Shown here: piece after piece, positions 1 through 7,631 of the stretch
Numbering within the stretch: position 1 is the first letter of the stretch
Layout: each line of letters starts with the position of its first letter
Assembly (NCBI GenBank): GCA_028456385.1
Contig: JALNQF010000968.1
Coordinates: 1 to 10,118, forward strand
Source: Ophiosphaerella korrae
Lineage: Eukaryota > Ascomycota > Dothideomycetes > Pleosporales > Phaeosphaeriaceae
DNA length: 10,118 nt
Reading direction: 5' to 3'
Translations under genes and position numbers: made by a program
The notes under the pieces: generated by a model
Seen by the model: the letters and a program-made list of their open reading frames with translations, nothing else
The model's database searches: none
Told to the model about the DNA's origin: nothing

Positions 1-90
1 GAAAGATAGATAATTTATAAAATTACTTAAGTAAGAATAGCTAGAAAGTATAAGAGGCCTATATATTACTAAAATAGTATATACTTAGGA
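1..90 (+). repeat. Truncated fragment of an element-1 relative (Gag-protease linker)
   Basis: These 90 bases align with 3248-3338 inside element 1 almost base for base. Differences include transitions, a few transversions and one single-base gap near position 77. In element 1 the matching segment lies just upstream of the aspartic protease. Read from base 2, the fragment gives the same protein context, ending around residues GLYITKI. The similarity stops at about base 90, and the following sequence reads as RNase H of a different element, with no LTR at the join. It is therefore a broken piece of a second copy or close relative; its left end is outside the window. The transversions show it is not simply a RIP-altered duplicate of the copy present here. 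Confidence 0.8.
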
Positions 91-629
91 GCTTTTAATT
101 TTAAAGTAAAATACTAGGCTAGTAGGCTAAATTCTATAGATAGCCTCTTAAGAAAATATAACTATAAGTAAGAGAACTTATTACTAGTATACTTATTACT
201 TACTTTCTAAGAAAAATTATAACTAGTAAGCTTAGTAGCTAGAGTAGAGATAACTAGTAAAGTAAAAAGATCTATAACTAAGCTAAGCTTAAAAAGTGTA
301 TATAAGACGTATAGAGCTAGAGACTATAGTACTAAAAGGACTCCTACTACTAGTACTATAGAATATATACTATACGTGCTACGCTTAATAGCTAGAGAGT
401 TAGTTAGTAGTAAACTTGTATTAGTAGAGTCTAAAGCCTTTCTAATAACTTTATATAGACTATAGTAAAAAGATACCTTTATATAAGTATAAGTAGAGAG
501 TTTAATAAAAGTTAAAAGTACTTAATATAGTAGTAAAGTGTAAGTATAGCGCTTAGATAATCAAGAAGTTCTAAGATATAAAAGTAGAGTATACGTTCTA
601 GAAGAACCTACTATTAGGTAAGAAATTCT
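91..629 (+). pseudogene. Element 2 pol, upstream part: RNase H end, linker and integrase N-terminus (RIP-degraded)
   Basis: Reading codons that start at positions 1 modulo 3, and passing through TAA/TAG, gives a recognisable Ty3/Gypsy Pol segment. The end of RNase H is near 94-165 (pattern FNFKVKY, then NSID, LLRKYNY, matching the family's F-D-F-x-I-x-Y and N-x-A-D-x-L-S-R-R signature). A linker follows with TPTTST near 340-357. The start of the integrase zinc-binding domain is at about 560-629 (RYKSRVYVLEEPTIR then EIL, the usual lead-in to the His-His pair). The frame is cut by element 1 inside codon 628-630 and resumes at 7632. No start or true stop lies here. Family identity is firm; a subfamily cannot be assigned. 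Confidence 0.8.
625..629. repeat. Target-site duplication of element 1, left copy
   Basis: ATTCT lies directly before the TG that opens the 5' LTR. The right copy at 7627-7631 is ATTTT. The single C/T difference is a transition of the kind seen throughout the window. Removing element 1 and one copy restores an open element 2 frame across the join, which independently supports these limits. Confidence 0.85.
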
Positions 630-811
630 TGTTATAGGCGTAATAAGAGAAATTAAGATAGAACTAATTAGTCTTACCTTAGGAGCTAATAAAGTATAGG
701 ACGAGTAGAGTAGTAACTTTAATTAGGAAGCTACTTATAATTAGGATACGTAGGTAATTCTCTAATTTATTAAGTATATAGATAGAAAATAATTATAGAT
801 TAATAGATTAG

Positions 812-865
812 TAATCTATAATCTATAATCGCTAAGAATAGATATAAGTAATAGATTATAGATTA
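812..865. repeat. 15-bp inverted repeat in 5' LTR
   Basis: Bases 812-826 (TAATCTATAATCTAT) are the exact reverse complement of 851-865, separated by 24 bases. An overlapping shorter palindrome at 803-819 pairs ATAGATTA with TAATCTAT around one G. Both are conserved in the 3' LTR at 7363-7416. A stem-loop in the transcript or a protein-binding site is possible, but repetitive A/T sequence could also produce it. Confidence 0.6.
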
Positions 866-872
866 GTAGGAA

Positions 873-883
873 TATATAAATAG
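873..883 (+). promoter_or_regulatory. TATA-like element in 5' LTR
   Basis: TATATAAATAG lies about 240 bases into the LTR and is identical at 7424-7434 in the 3' LTR. The position fits an LTR promoter. In such A/T-rich mutated DNA, TATA-like strings are frequent, so the assignment rests on position and on conservation in both LTRs. Confidence 0.35.
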
Positions 884-1075
884 TAAAGATATATATTATT
901 AGAGTAGTATTAGTAATTTAATTATTAACTATAAGCGATAATACTAAGATAGTTGTAAAACATCTTCTATTATTTATAGCCTATTATAGATTACTATACG
1001 AGCTTTTATTATTACTTTCTAATCTACTAATACTCTTTAGGCTATTAGGAAGTTAACTCTAGTAAGCCTATTATA

Positions 1076-1136
1076 CTTTACTAATTTAGTTATTACAAGA
1101 AGTAAAGCGTAAGTAGCGCGTAGTCTAGCTAAAACA
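1076..1136 (+). other. Leader between 5' LTR and gag; primer-binding site not identifiable
   Basis: A tRNA primer-binding site should follow the LTR directly, starting with TGG. No TGG remains here; TTAG at 1086-1089 could be a mutated remnant, but I cannot match a tRNA. The leader ends at the first plausible Gag start, an ATA at 1137 that may have been ATG. Confidence 0.35.
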
Positions 1137-1409
1137 ATAGTAGAAAGTTTAACTAAATAATTAAGTAAAGCCCCTAAGAGTAGTTATAAATTAGATAGTA
1201 CTATATAGGAAACAATTAAGGATTATATTAATAAATTAATTAATAATAAAGAAGATATAAAGATAGTAATTAAAGCTTTAGAAATATAGAATAAAGAACT
1301 ATAAGACTACGTAAAGTAGAATAAAGTATAGATTAGAGCTATTATTAAAGGATAGAACTAAATAGAACTAATTACTTAATAACTAGAAATAAGTGCAATA
1401 AAGAAACTA

Positions 1410-1932
1410 CCTAAAATACCTATCCTTAAAAAGTTTAATAGAATAAGGGAAGAATTAAGACCCTTTATAGTATTAGTATAACTCTAGATAGATATACAAG
1501 TACTATACTTTAATATAAAAGAGAAAAAGGTAATATATATTAGAATATACCTTAAAAAGGATATAATAAGATAGTTTAAACCTTACTAGATAGACTATAT
1601 AATACACGCTCCTATAAACTAGAAGGATAAAACTAGAGCTATTTTTAGAAGTTATAAATACTTTACTAAGTAAATAAGAGTAGTATTTAGGGATATAAAT
1701 ATTACCTAATAAGCTAAAGAAAAACTTAAAAGGCTTATGCAAAGTAAGAGTATTCCTAAATACGTATTATAGTTTAAATAACTGTTATAGAATATAGAAT
1801 AGAATAAATTAGCTTTAATATTACGATTTAAATAAAGACTAAATATAAAAATTTAATATAAAATAATTTATATAGAGAAACCTAGGATACTAGAAGCTTT
1901 GAAATAATGAGTAATTTAAATAGATAATAATT
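1410..1932 (+). other. Gag capsid-like domain (remnant)
   Basis: The translation resembles the retrotransposon Gag domain that builds the particle shell. Visible landmarks are IPILKKFNR then REELRPF near 1420-1460 (family pattern: pick a 'F-x-G-x-R-E-E-L-x-P-F' segment), FKPYQIDY with two stops read as Gln near 1574-1600, SIPKYVLQF near 1750-1776, and IDNNF at 1917-1931, the usual R-I-D-N-R end of this domain. Stops fall at Gln or Trp sites and one TGA at 1908. A 79-codon open frame on the opposite strand (1503-1742) is a shadow of this region. Confidence 0.7.
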
Positions 1933-2048
1933 TCTAAGAATAGAAAAAGAACAAGTATAGTAGCTAAACTAGAAACTAGGACAATAGAGATCCTATAATC
2001 CTTAACGCTAATAAGGATAAGAAGAAAAAGAAGAATAAAGACTTTACG

Positions 2049-2159
2049 TACTTTAACTATAGTAAGAAAGGCTACTATATAAAAGACTACTAATTATAAA
2101 AGAAAAAGGATATAGTATATTATAAATATAAGAAACTAAGATACTTTATAAAAGATTAT
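2049..2159 (+). other. Two Gag zinc knuckles (CCHC), all Cys and His changed to Tyr
   Basis: Two copies of the C-x2-C-x4-H-x4-C nucleocapsid knuckle are visible at 2049-2090 (YFNYSKKGYYIKDY) and 2118-2159 (YYKYKKLRYFIKDY), in the same frame and 9 codons apart. Every zinc ligand in both is now TAC or TAT, that is Tyr, which needs one transition from TGC/TGT (Cys) or CAC/CAT (His). The spacing is exact in both, so the assignment is firm despite loss of all ligands. In active elements this domain binds the RNA genome. Confidence 0.88.
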
Positions 2160-3248
2160 AGAAGTAAAGACTATAAGAGAGATAAAGAGATATAGTTAAA
2201 GATAACTAAAAAGAAGAAAGAAGTACTATAAGTATAGGCTAAGCCTTAAGAGAAAGTAGCTAGAAGTAAAGAAATATAATATATAATACTCTATTAGACC
2301 TTTTATTATAAAGATAACTACTATATATACCTTTTTAGTAAATAAAGAGTAGGGTATTACTTATAAAAGAATAAAGTAGTAGTAATAAATAAAAGAACAA
2401 AAGCGTAGCTAGAAGAAATAGTACACGTAATAGACCTACTAATAGAAGATTTAGAAAGAGAAGGACCCTAGATTCTATTAATTTAAGCTAAAGAACTAGT
2501 ACTAAATAAAGAGACTACTATAGCTTCCTTTAAAGAACTATAAAGAAGTAAGAAATAAGTTAGTATAAAAAGTATAGAGTATACCTAGCTAGATATATAT
2601 AGCTATAATAGCTATATAATAATAAATATAGAGGAATAAAATAAAGAATAGAAGTTTATTTAGATATACTTAATAGATATAAGTATAGAGGAAGTGTATA
2701 AAGACTAGAAAGAATGTAATTCTAAAGAAATAAAGTTTATACTATTCTAGGAATAGATAAAGTAGTATATAGTTATAGTAGGAAGAATACCTATATAAAG
2801 AGAATAGTAGTACTTTATAAGAAAAACGTAATAGATTAATAAAGTGTATATACTAAGAGTACTAGTAGTATACTATATCCTAATAATAGATATACCTAGA
2901 AAAAGTAAGTACTAGGAAAGAGACGATAAAATAATAAACCTAAAATACTTAGTATATTTTAAAGTATTATAGATATTATACCTAGATAAGAATTATATTA
3001 TATATAGAAACTCTAAAGTAAATAATAAGGTATAGCCTATAAGAAGAAGAGGCTATAATTATATAAGAGTAATTCTAGTAGAAGATATCTAAGGATAGGA
3101 AATAATACTAGAGGAAGGATACCTAGTAGTAAGGCTAGGACTAAAACTATTTAAGATATACGTCTAAAGAGGACTATAGTATAAATATATAAATAATAAA
3201 TATCTAAAATACAAAGAATATAAACTTTAAGTAGGGCTATAGCTTTAG
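2160..3248 (+). other. Gag-protease linker with a degenerate Cys/His motif
   Basis: About 360 codons separate the second knuckle from the protease, long for this linker. At about 2295-2335 the frame reads W(stop)-T-F-Y-Y-K-D-N-Y-Y-I-Y, matching a Trp-Cys-Asp-Cys-His motif I know from fungal Gypsy elements, with Cys and His again turned to Tyr. The rest is Glu-, Lys- and Ile-rich with frequent stops, and I recognise no domain in it. The last part of the linker, from 3248, is the segment duplicated at 1-90. Confidence 0.5.
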
Positions 3249-3640
3249 AAAGATAGATAATTTATAAAATTACCTAATTAAGAATAGCTAGAAGGTATAA
3301 GAGGCCTATATATTACAAAGATAGGTATATACTAAGGAAAGAAAGTATAATTAATAATTAATAGTAGAGCTACAAGAAACTTCATATTAAAGAAGTTTAT
3401 AGAAATATAAGGAATAAACTATATATTAAAGAAATACTTTTAATAACTAAGTATAATTAAAGGAAAACTATTCTAGAAACTAATTAGGTTTAAAATAGTT
3501 CTCTCTATACTAGAACTAGAAGAGATAACAATTAAGAATATAGTTATAGATATAACAACAATTAATAACAAATAAGATATAATACTAGAAATACTATAGT
3601 TATAGATAACTAACCTATATATTAATTAGAGAATAGGAAA
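3249..3640 (+). other. Aspartic protease domain (remnant)
   Basis: The active-site loop is visible as INSRAT at 3357-3374, where retrotransposon proteases have D-S-G-A-T: the Asp is now Asn (AAT at 3360) and the Gly is Arg (AGA at 3366), both single G-to-A changes. It is followed by NFILKKFIE, the usual downstream strand. The C-terminal part shows DIILEIL and then INWRIGKI near 3568-3645, matching the family's D-x-I-L-G-x-x-W-L and W-K-x-G-x-I pattern. The enzyme would cut the polyprotein, but the catalytic Asp is lost. Confidence 0.85.
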
Positions 3641-3755
3641 AATTAACTACTATAGAACTAACATATTAAAGTCTAATATAAATACTTATAAAAGAGAATT
3701 CCTAGAAGAATATAAGAAATAAGAAAAATAGCTCATAGAACCTAAAAACTACCTT

Positions 3756-4500
3756 CTAGAATATTAACTATAAGACTTAGTAATAGACTTAGAAGAAGAG
3801 AAGAATATAGGATAGAGCCTAGTTTATAGAAAAATAGAAGAAAAATCTAAAATTAAATAAGCGTTTATCTAAAACGTAGTAAGAAAAGGATAGATATAAG
3901 AATCTAAATCTTTAGTAGTATATAGACTTATATTTATAGACAAGAAAGGAATAAGTAATAAAAGACCCTATATAAATTTTAGAAAAACTAACTTAATTAT
4001 AAATAAGAACGAATACCCCTTACTATAAATTAATAAAATATAAGATAAGCTATAAAAAGCTTAAATCTTTATAAAACCAGATATCTAAAACGCCTACTAT
4101 TAGATTAGAATTAAGAAAGGTAATAAATAGAAAATAGTATTTAGAATATAGTATAGACTATATAAATATCTAGTTATACCTTTTAGTTTAATAAACGTAC
4201 TAATAGCCTTCTAAGAAAGAATTAATATAGTACTAAGAGAGTACTTAGATATATTTATATTTATATATCTAGACAATATCTTTATATTTTTAGAAATAGA
4301 GGAAGAACACGTATAATATATATATAAAGTACTAGAAAGACTAGTAAAAAGTAAGCTATTTCTTAAAATAAAGAAATATAAGTTCTATATAAAGGAAATA
4401 GACTTCCTTAGATTTATTATAGAACTAGGAAAAATTAAGATTAATCTAGGAAAAATTAAGTTAATTAACGAATAGCTAACATTAAAGAACTTAAAAGAAG
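3756..4500 (+). other. Reverse transcriptase domain, catalytic YLDD changed to YLDN
   Basis: The domain opens with a decayed L-P-x-H-R-x-x-D pattern at 3756 and continues with ESKSLVVYRLIF (P to L), DKK, KNEYPLL, DIQNAYYQIRI, PFSLINVLIAF at 4179 (family P-F-G-L-x-N-A-P-A-T-F) and YLDNIFIF at 4266-4289. The second Asp of the catalytic Y-x-D-D box is AAT (Asn, 4275), one G-to-A step from GAT. The order and spacing are those of a complete Ty3/Gypsy reverse transcriptase (synthesises cDNA in the cytoplasmic particle). Confidence 0.92.
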
Positions 4501-5085
4501 TACAACAATTTTATAGGTTAGTAAACTTTTATAGAAAGTTAATAATAAGATAGTCTAAAGATATAAAACTAATTACAAAACTTATAAAAAAAGATATACT
4601 ATTTAAATAGACTAAGGAATACAACAAAGTATTTAATAAAATTAAGAGAAAGTTTATAGGAAACCTAGTTATTAGAATATACAACCTAGACCTACTAGTA
4701 ATAGTAAAAATAGACGCATCTAACTTAGTCTACAGAATAGCACTAATATAGGAAGATTTAAGGACTAAACAAGAATACTTAGTTAAATACTTCTTTAAGA
4801 AAATAAAGCTAGTAGAGCTTAACTACCTAATCTATAATAAAGAAATACTAGTAATCTATAAAGTATTTAAATAATAGAGAGTATACCTATAAAGAGTAAA
4901 ATACTAAACAAAGGTCTATATAGACTATAGGAATCTTATAAGATTTATACTAAATAAAGAACTATTATAATAATATACAAGATAGTAGGAATTCCTATTA
5001 ATATTTAATATAGAAATTATATATATAAAAGGGAAAGATAACTAATTTATAAATACTCTTAGTAGAAGACTAGACTTATAAAAAG
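4501..5085 (+). other. RNase H domain and tether (remnant)
   Basis: Downstream of the thumb (QQFYRLVNFYRKLI at about 4500-4545, first Gln partly intact) the RNase H start reads KIDASN at 4707-4724; the Asp at 4713 is retained. YNKEIL near 4837 matches the family Y-D-x-E-L-L/A, with Asp changed to Asn. KGKDNQF and then NTLSRRLDL at 5052-5078 match the family's G-x-x-N-x-x-A-D-x-L-S-R-R end of RNase H. RNase H would remove the RNA strand after cDNA synthesis. Confidence 0.85.
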
Positions 5086-5199
5086 AAATAAACGCTATAG
5101 GTATAGTTCTAGTTAAGAATAAAGAAGGATATTTAGTCCTAAATATACCTAAAATAGCTACAACACTTAAAAGAAAGAGTAGTAAGCTAGATAAATAGA

Positions 5200-6300
5200 T
5201 TTAAGAAGTAACTAAAGAAGTATCTAATAAAATAGAAAAACTAAAGATCTAAGAAGGACTCGTACAAGCTTATAGAAGAATATATATTCTAAAGAAGATC
5301 TAAAAAGAATTTATATAATAATTTTATAAATTACTAGTATATAGATACTAAAGAATTAATAAAACCCTAGATAAGTTACTATAAGATTACTATATCCTAA
5401 AAGTAAGATAACTAGTAATAGAGGTACTACGAGACTATATAGAATATTAGAGAAATAAGTATAATAGATACGCACTATATAGGATACTATAACTAATCCT
5501 AATAATAGTAGATAAACTTACAAAGTACTTATACTTTAGATTATATAAAAAGAAAAGTAGGATAAAGGTTACTATATACTAGGTTCTAGGAACTATAATT
5601 AGTTAATATAGACTACTAGATAAGATTATTATAGATAGAGATATAGGATTTATATTAAAACTATAGAGAATAATAATAGCGTAATTGGGAATTAAATACG
5701 TAATATCTACTACGTATTATCTATAAATAGATAGATAGTTAGAACAAATAAATTAGATAGTAGAATAGTACTTAAGATACTACCTTAACTACAACTAGAA
5801 CAATTAGGTATAACTACTACCTATAGTATAACTAGTATATAATAGCGTAAAGAATATAGTAATAGGAGTATTACCGTTCTTTATAAATTATAGATTTAAC
5901 CCTAATATATATAGAACACTAAGACTTAAAATATCTTAGTCTCTAAGAGGAGAAAACCTTACTAATAGACTTAAGAATATATATAATTAACTAAGATAGG
6001 ACGTAGAATTCCTATATAACTAAATAACAAAGTACTACAATAAAAAATATAAAGAGGGACTCTAATTTAGAAAAAGAGAAAAAGTATAGTTCGTATAAAA
6101 AAATATTAAGAGTAAACAACTAAGTTTAAAACTAGACTATATTAAAATAAAACTATACAAAGTTAAAAAAGAAGTTACACTAGTTATATTTAAACTAAAG
6201 CTACTAAATAAGATAAAGATATACTTAACCTTCTACGTAGTACTACTTAAGATAGTACTATAGAATATAGAACTACTAGTATATAAAGTAGATATATATA
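5200..6300 (+). other. Integrase domain with a missing segment that includes the first catalytic Asp
   Basis: The zinc-binding HHCC domain is at about 5315-5450: both Cys are Tyr (TAT at 5436 and 5445) and the His sites are Tyr. The core keeps IVDKLTKY at about 5505-5528, IIIDRDIGF with Asp at 5634, and Glu at 5742, giving D-35-E spacing, with STTYYL and NQ motifs around it. The roughly 35-40 residues normally lying between the CxxC region and L-V-I-V-D, including the M-D-F-I catalytic Asp, are absent at about 5490-5499, although the frame is kept. Element 2 retains this segment (7800-7915). The C-terminal part to about 6290 shows the L-x-x-x-M-x-I-H-P-x-F-H-V-S-L-L trace as IKIYLTFYVVLLK. 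Confidence 0.85.
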
Positions 6301-6317
6301 GAGAATAATAAGAATAG

Positions 6318-6470
6318 GAAGTTAAAGAAATTTTAGTATATTAGTTCTATAATAGAAAAAACTATTATCTAGTAGAATAGATAGGTATAAATAAGAAAGG
6401 ATAACTATAGGAAGATATATAGGAACTAGAAAATAATCTTAACTATCCTAAGAAACTAGAGGAGTTCTAA
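6318..6470 (+). other. C-terminal chromodomain (remnant)
   Basis: After integrase the same frame reads EVKEILVY, a short insert, YYLVE, stop (Trp), IGI, then a stop (Trp) E, ELENNL and KKLEEF. This matches the chromodomain layout E-x-I-L-x-x-R, Y-L-V-K-W-x-G-Y, T-W-E-P-x-x-N-L, and a closing helix. The Trp positions are TAG. Chromodomains of this class bind histone H3 methyl-lysine in characterised chromoviruses. Here all the aromatic Trp positions are stops, so targeting function is lost. Confidence 0.85.
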
Positions 6471-6833
6471 AGTTAAAACCCTTTAGAATACCTAGTAGTA
6501 AATTAAGAGGAACAGTATTATTAATAATAGATAGAGAGGCGTTAGACCTACCTAGTATAGTAGGAGCTAGAGTAGCCTCTACTATATCCTTAAAATTAAG
6601 CTTAGACTCTATAAGAGTAGCTTATATAATAGACTTCTTATTATTTAAAGCTTTTGTCTTATAAAGATAAGATAAATAAGCTTAGTTATTAGATAACTAT
6701 ATTTAATTATTAAGAAATTAAGACTAATACTCTTTTAGTATATAATAAGAGACTTTATAGAGTTACTTACGCTCTTTTTTAGCTTCTATAATCTATAATA
6801 ATAGTTTTTCTTAAGCGTAGTTAATAGCTCTTC
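6448..6833 (-). other. Possible antisense reading frame in element 1 3' region
   Basis: On the minus strand one frame from about 6833 down to the stop at 6448-6450 holds long stop-free stretches, the longest being 57 codons (6621 to 6451). A Lys/Glu/Leu-rich part lies near 6830-6770. Stops are extremely common in this DNA, so 57 codons without one is notable. A + strand frame over the same bases is also fairly open, so it may be only a pocket of different codon composition. No family is recognised. Confidence 0.2.
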
Positions 6834-7166
6834 CTATTATATATAAGTATAGACGCGTAAATAAGTATTTTTAACTTATACTCTACTATAGATATACTAG
6901 ATAGATTATAAGATAAATAGGTATTAGTATAAATATATACCTTATAGGCCTTACTATATTTTAAAGAGAGGTAAACTAATAGAAGGTTTATAGACTTATA
7001 ATAAGAATAAGGAAATATTACAATACTATAGCGTAATACGCGATTTACTAATTAGATATAATAAAGAGTAGATTTAGTAGGTATAAGAGAGGATAAAGAA
7101 CTTTATATTAATAAAGAAACTAGATTAATAATACTAACTTTAGGATAGATAAACTAGAACCTACCT
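6471..7166 (+). other. Element 1 region between pol and polypurine tract, no clear gene
   Basis: About 700 bases separate the chromodomain from the polypurine tract. The pol frame continues to about 6535 with little family resemblance, then is dense with stops. I see no second + strand protein and no RNA gene. The only coding-like signal is the antisense frame at 6448-6833. Bases 6890-7166 are featureless A/T-rich sequence. Confidence 0.5.
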
Positions 7167-7180
7167 AAAGGGGGAGATAG
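7167..7180 (+). promoter_or_regulatory. Polypurine tract of element 1
   Basis: AAAGGGGGAGATAG ends directly at the TG of the 3' LTR. A purine run in this position primes plus-strand DNA synthesis in LTR elements. The G run contains no CA/TG target and so survived RIP, which makes it the most G-rich point of the region. Confidence 0.85.
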
Positions 7181-7626
7181 TGTTATAGGCGTAATAAGAG
7201 AAATTAAAATAGAACTAATTAGTCTTACCTTAGGAGCTAATAAAGTATAAGACAAGTAAGGTAGTAACTTTAATTAGGAAGCTACTTATAATTAGGATAC
7301 GTAAGTAATCTCCTAATCTATTAAGTGTATAGATAGAAAATAATTATAGATTAATAGATTAGTAATCTATAATCTATAATTGCTAAGAATAGATACAAGT
7401 AATAGATTATAGATTAGTAGGAATATATAAATAGTAAAGATATATATTATTAAGATAGTATTAGTAATTTAATTATTAACTATAAGCGATAATACTAAGA
7501 TAGTTATAAAACATCTTCTATTATTTATAGCTTATTGTAGATTACTACACAAGCTTTTATTATTACTTCTTAATCTACTAATACCTCTTAGGCTATTAGG
7601 AAGTTAACCCTAGTAAGCCTATTACA
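7181..7626 (+). repeat. 3' LTR of element 1
   Basis: This gapless partner of 630-1075 has the same length of 446 bases. It starts TGTTATAGGC and ends TTACA, retaining the canonical CA. Compared with the 5' LTR all differences seen are transitions, in both directions, meaning each copy was mutated independently. It shares the inverted repeat (7363-7377/7402-7416) and the TATA-like stretch (7424-7434). Confidence 0.93.
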
Positions 7627-7631
7627 ATTTT
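7627..7631. repeat. Target-site duplication of element 1, right copy
   Basis: ATTTT directly follows the CA of the 3' LTR and differs from the left copy ATTCT by one C/T transition. Past it, element 2 coding resumes at 7632. Confidence 0.85.

Larger units (their letters stand above)
630..1075 (+). repeat. 5' LTR of element 1
   Basis: It begins TGTTATAGGCG and aligns without gaps with 7181-7626. By hand I count about 28 mismatches, all transitions. The last two bases are TA where the 3' LTR has CA, as expected from a C-to-T change. In retrotransposons the LTR carries promoter and polyadenylation signals. A TATA-like stretch lies at 873-883 and a 15-bp inverted repeat at 812-826/851-865. Confidence 0.93.
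1137..6470 (+). pseudogene. Element 1 gag-pol with chromodomain, single frame, many nonsense mutations
   Basis: One reading frame (codon starts divisible by 3) carries every recognised domain from Gag to chromodomain over about 5.3 kb without a frameshift. I checked the phase at the knuckles (2049, 2118), protease (3357), reverse transcriptase (4266), RNase H (4713), RNase H-integrase linker (5052), integrase (5706) and chromodomain (6318). The frame is interrupted by dozens of TAA/TAG codons at places where the family has Gln or Trp, and one TGA at 1908 where Arg fits. The start is inferred: no ATG survives near 1137, but ATA there is compatible. The end is also uncertain, because after 6470 family resemblance stops. 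The intact product would have been a Gag-Pol polyprotein of about 1,780 residues, cleaved by its own protease. Confidence 0.88.
630..7626 (+). mobile_element. Element 1: complete but inactivated Ty3/Gypsy chromovirus (LTR retrotransposon)
   Basis: The 6,997-bp unit is bounded by two 446-bp direct LTRs, TG at both starts, CA at the right end and TA (a decayed CA) at the left LTR end, with a 5-bp target duplication. The domain order is Gag, two CCHC-type knuckles, protease, reverse transcriptase, RNase H, integrase, chromodomain. Integrase after RNase H identifies Ty3/Gypsy, and the C-terminal chromodomain places it among chromoviruses, whose chromodomain in known members steers integration to heterochromatin. 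A polypurine tract precedes the 3' LTR. All key sites are broken by stops or missense changes, so the copy is dead. It sits inside the integrase gene of element 2 in the same orientation. Confidence 0.93.

Noticed and set aside
801..870. Tandem ATCTATA/ATAGATTA units considered as a CRISPR-like or satellite array
   Set aside because: Only a few short degenerate units with no regular spacers; better explained as the LTR inverted repeat.
1076..1110. Primer-binding site complementary to a tRNA 3' end
   Set aside because: No TGG or recognisable tRNA complement survives next to the LTR, so any match would be guesswork.
1503..1742. 79-codon open frame on the minus strand, Tyr/Leu/Ile/Phe-rich
   Set aside because: It lies opposite the Gag capsid region of element 1, whose + strand frame has clear family landmarks. 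Its composition is what A/T-rich antisense yields, and it matches no family I know.
6537..6660. Open + strand frame (starts EALDLPS) after the chromodomain, up to a TAA at about 6660
   Set aside because: It is out of phase with pol, about 40 codons, overlaps the antisense frame, and has no start codon or family resemblance.
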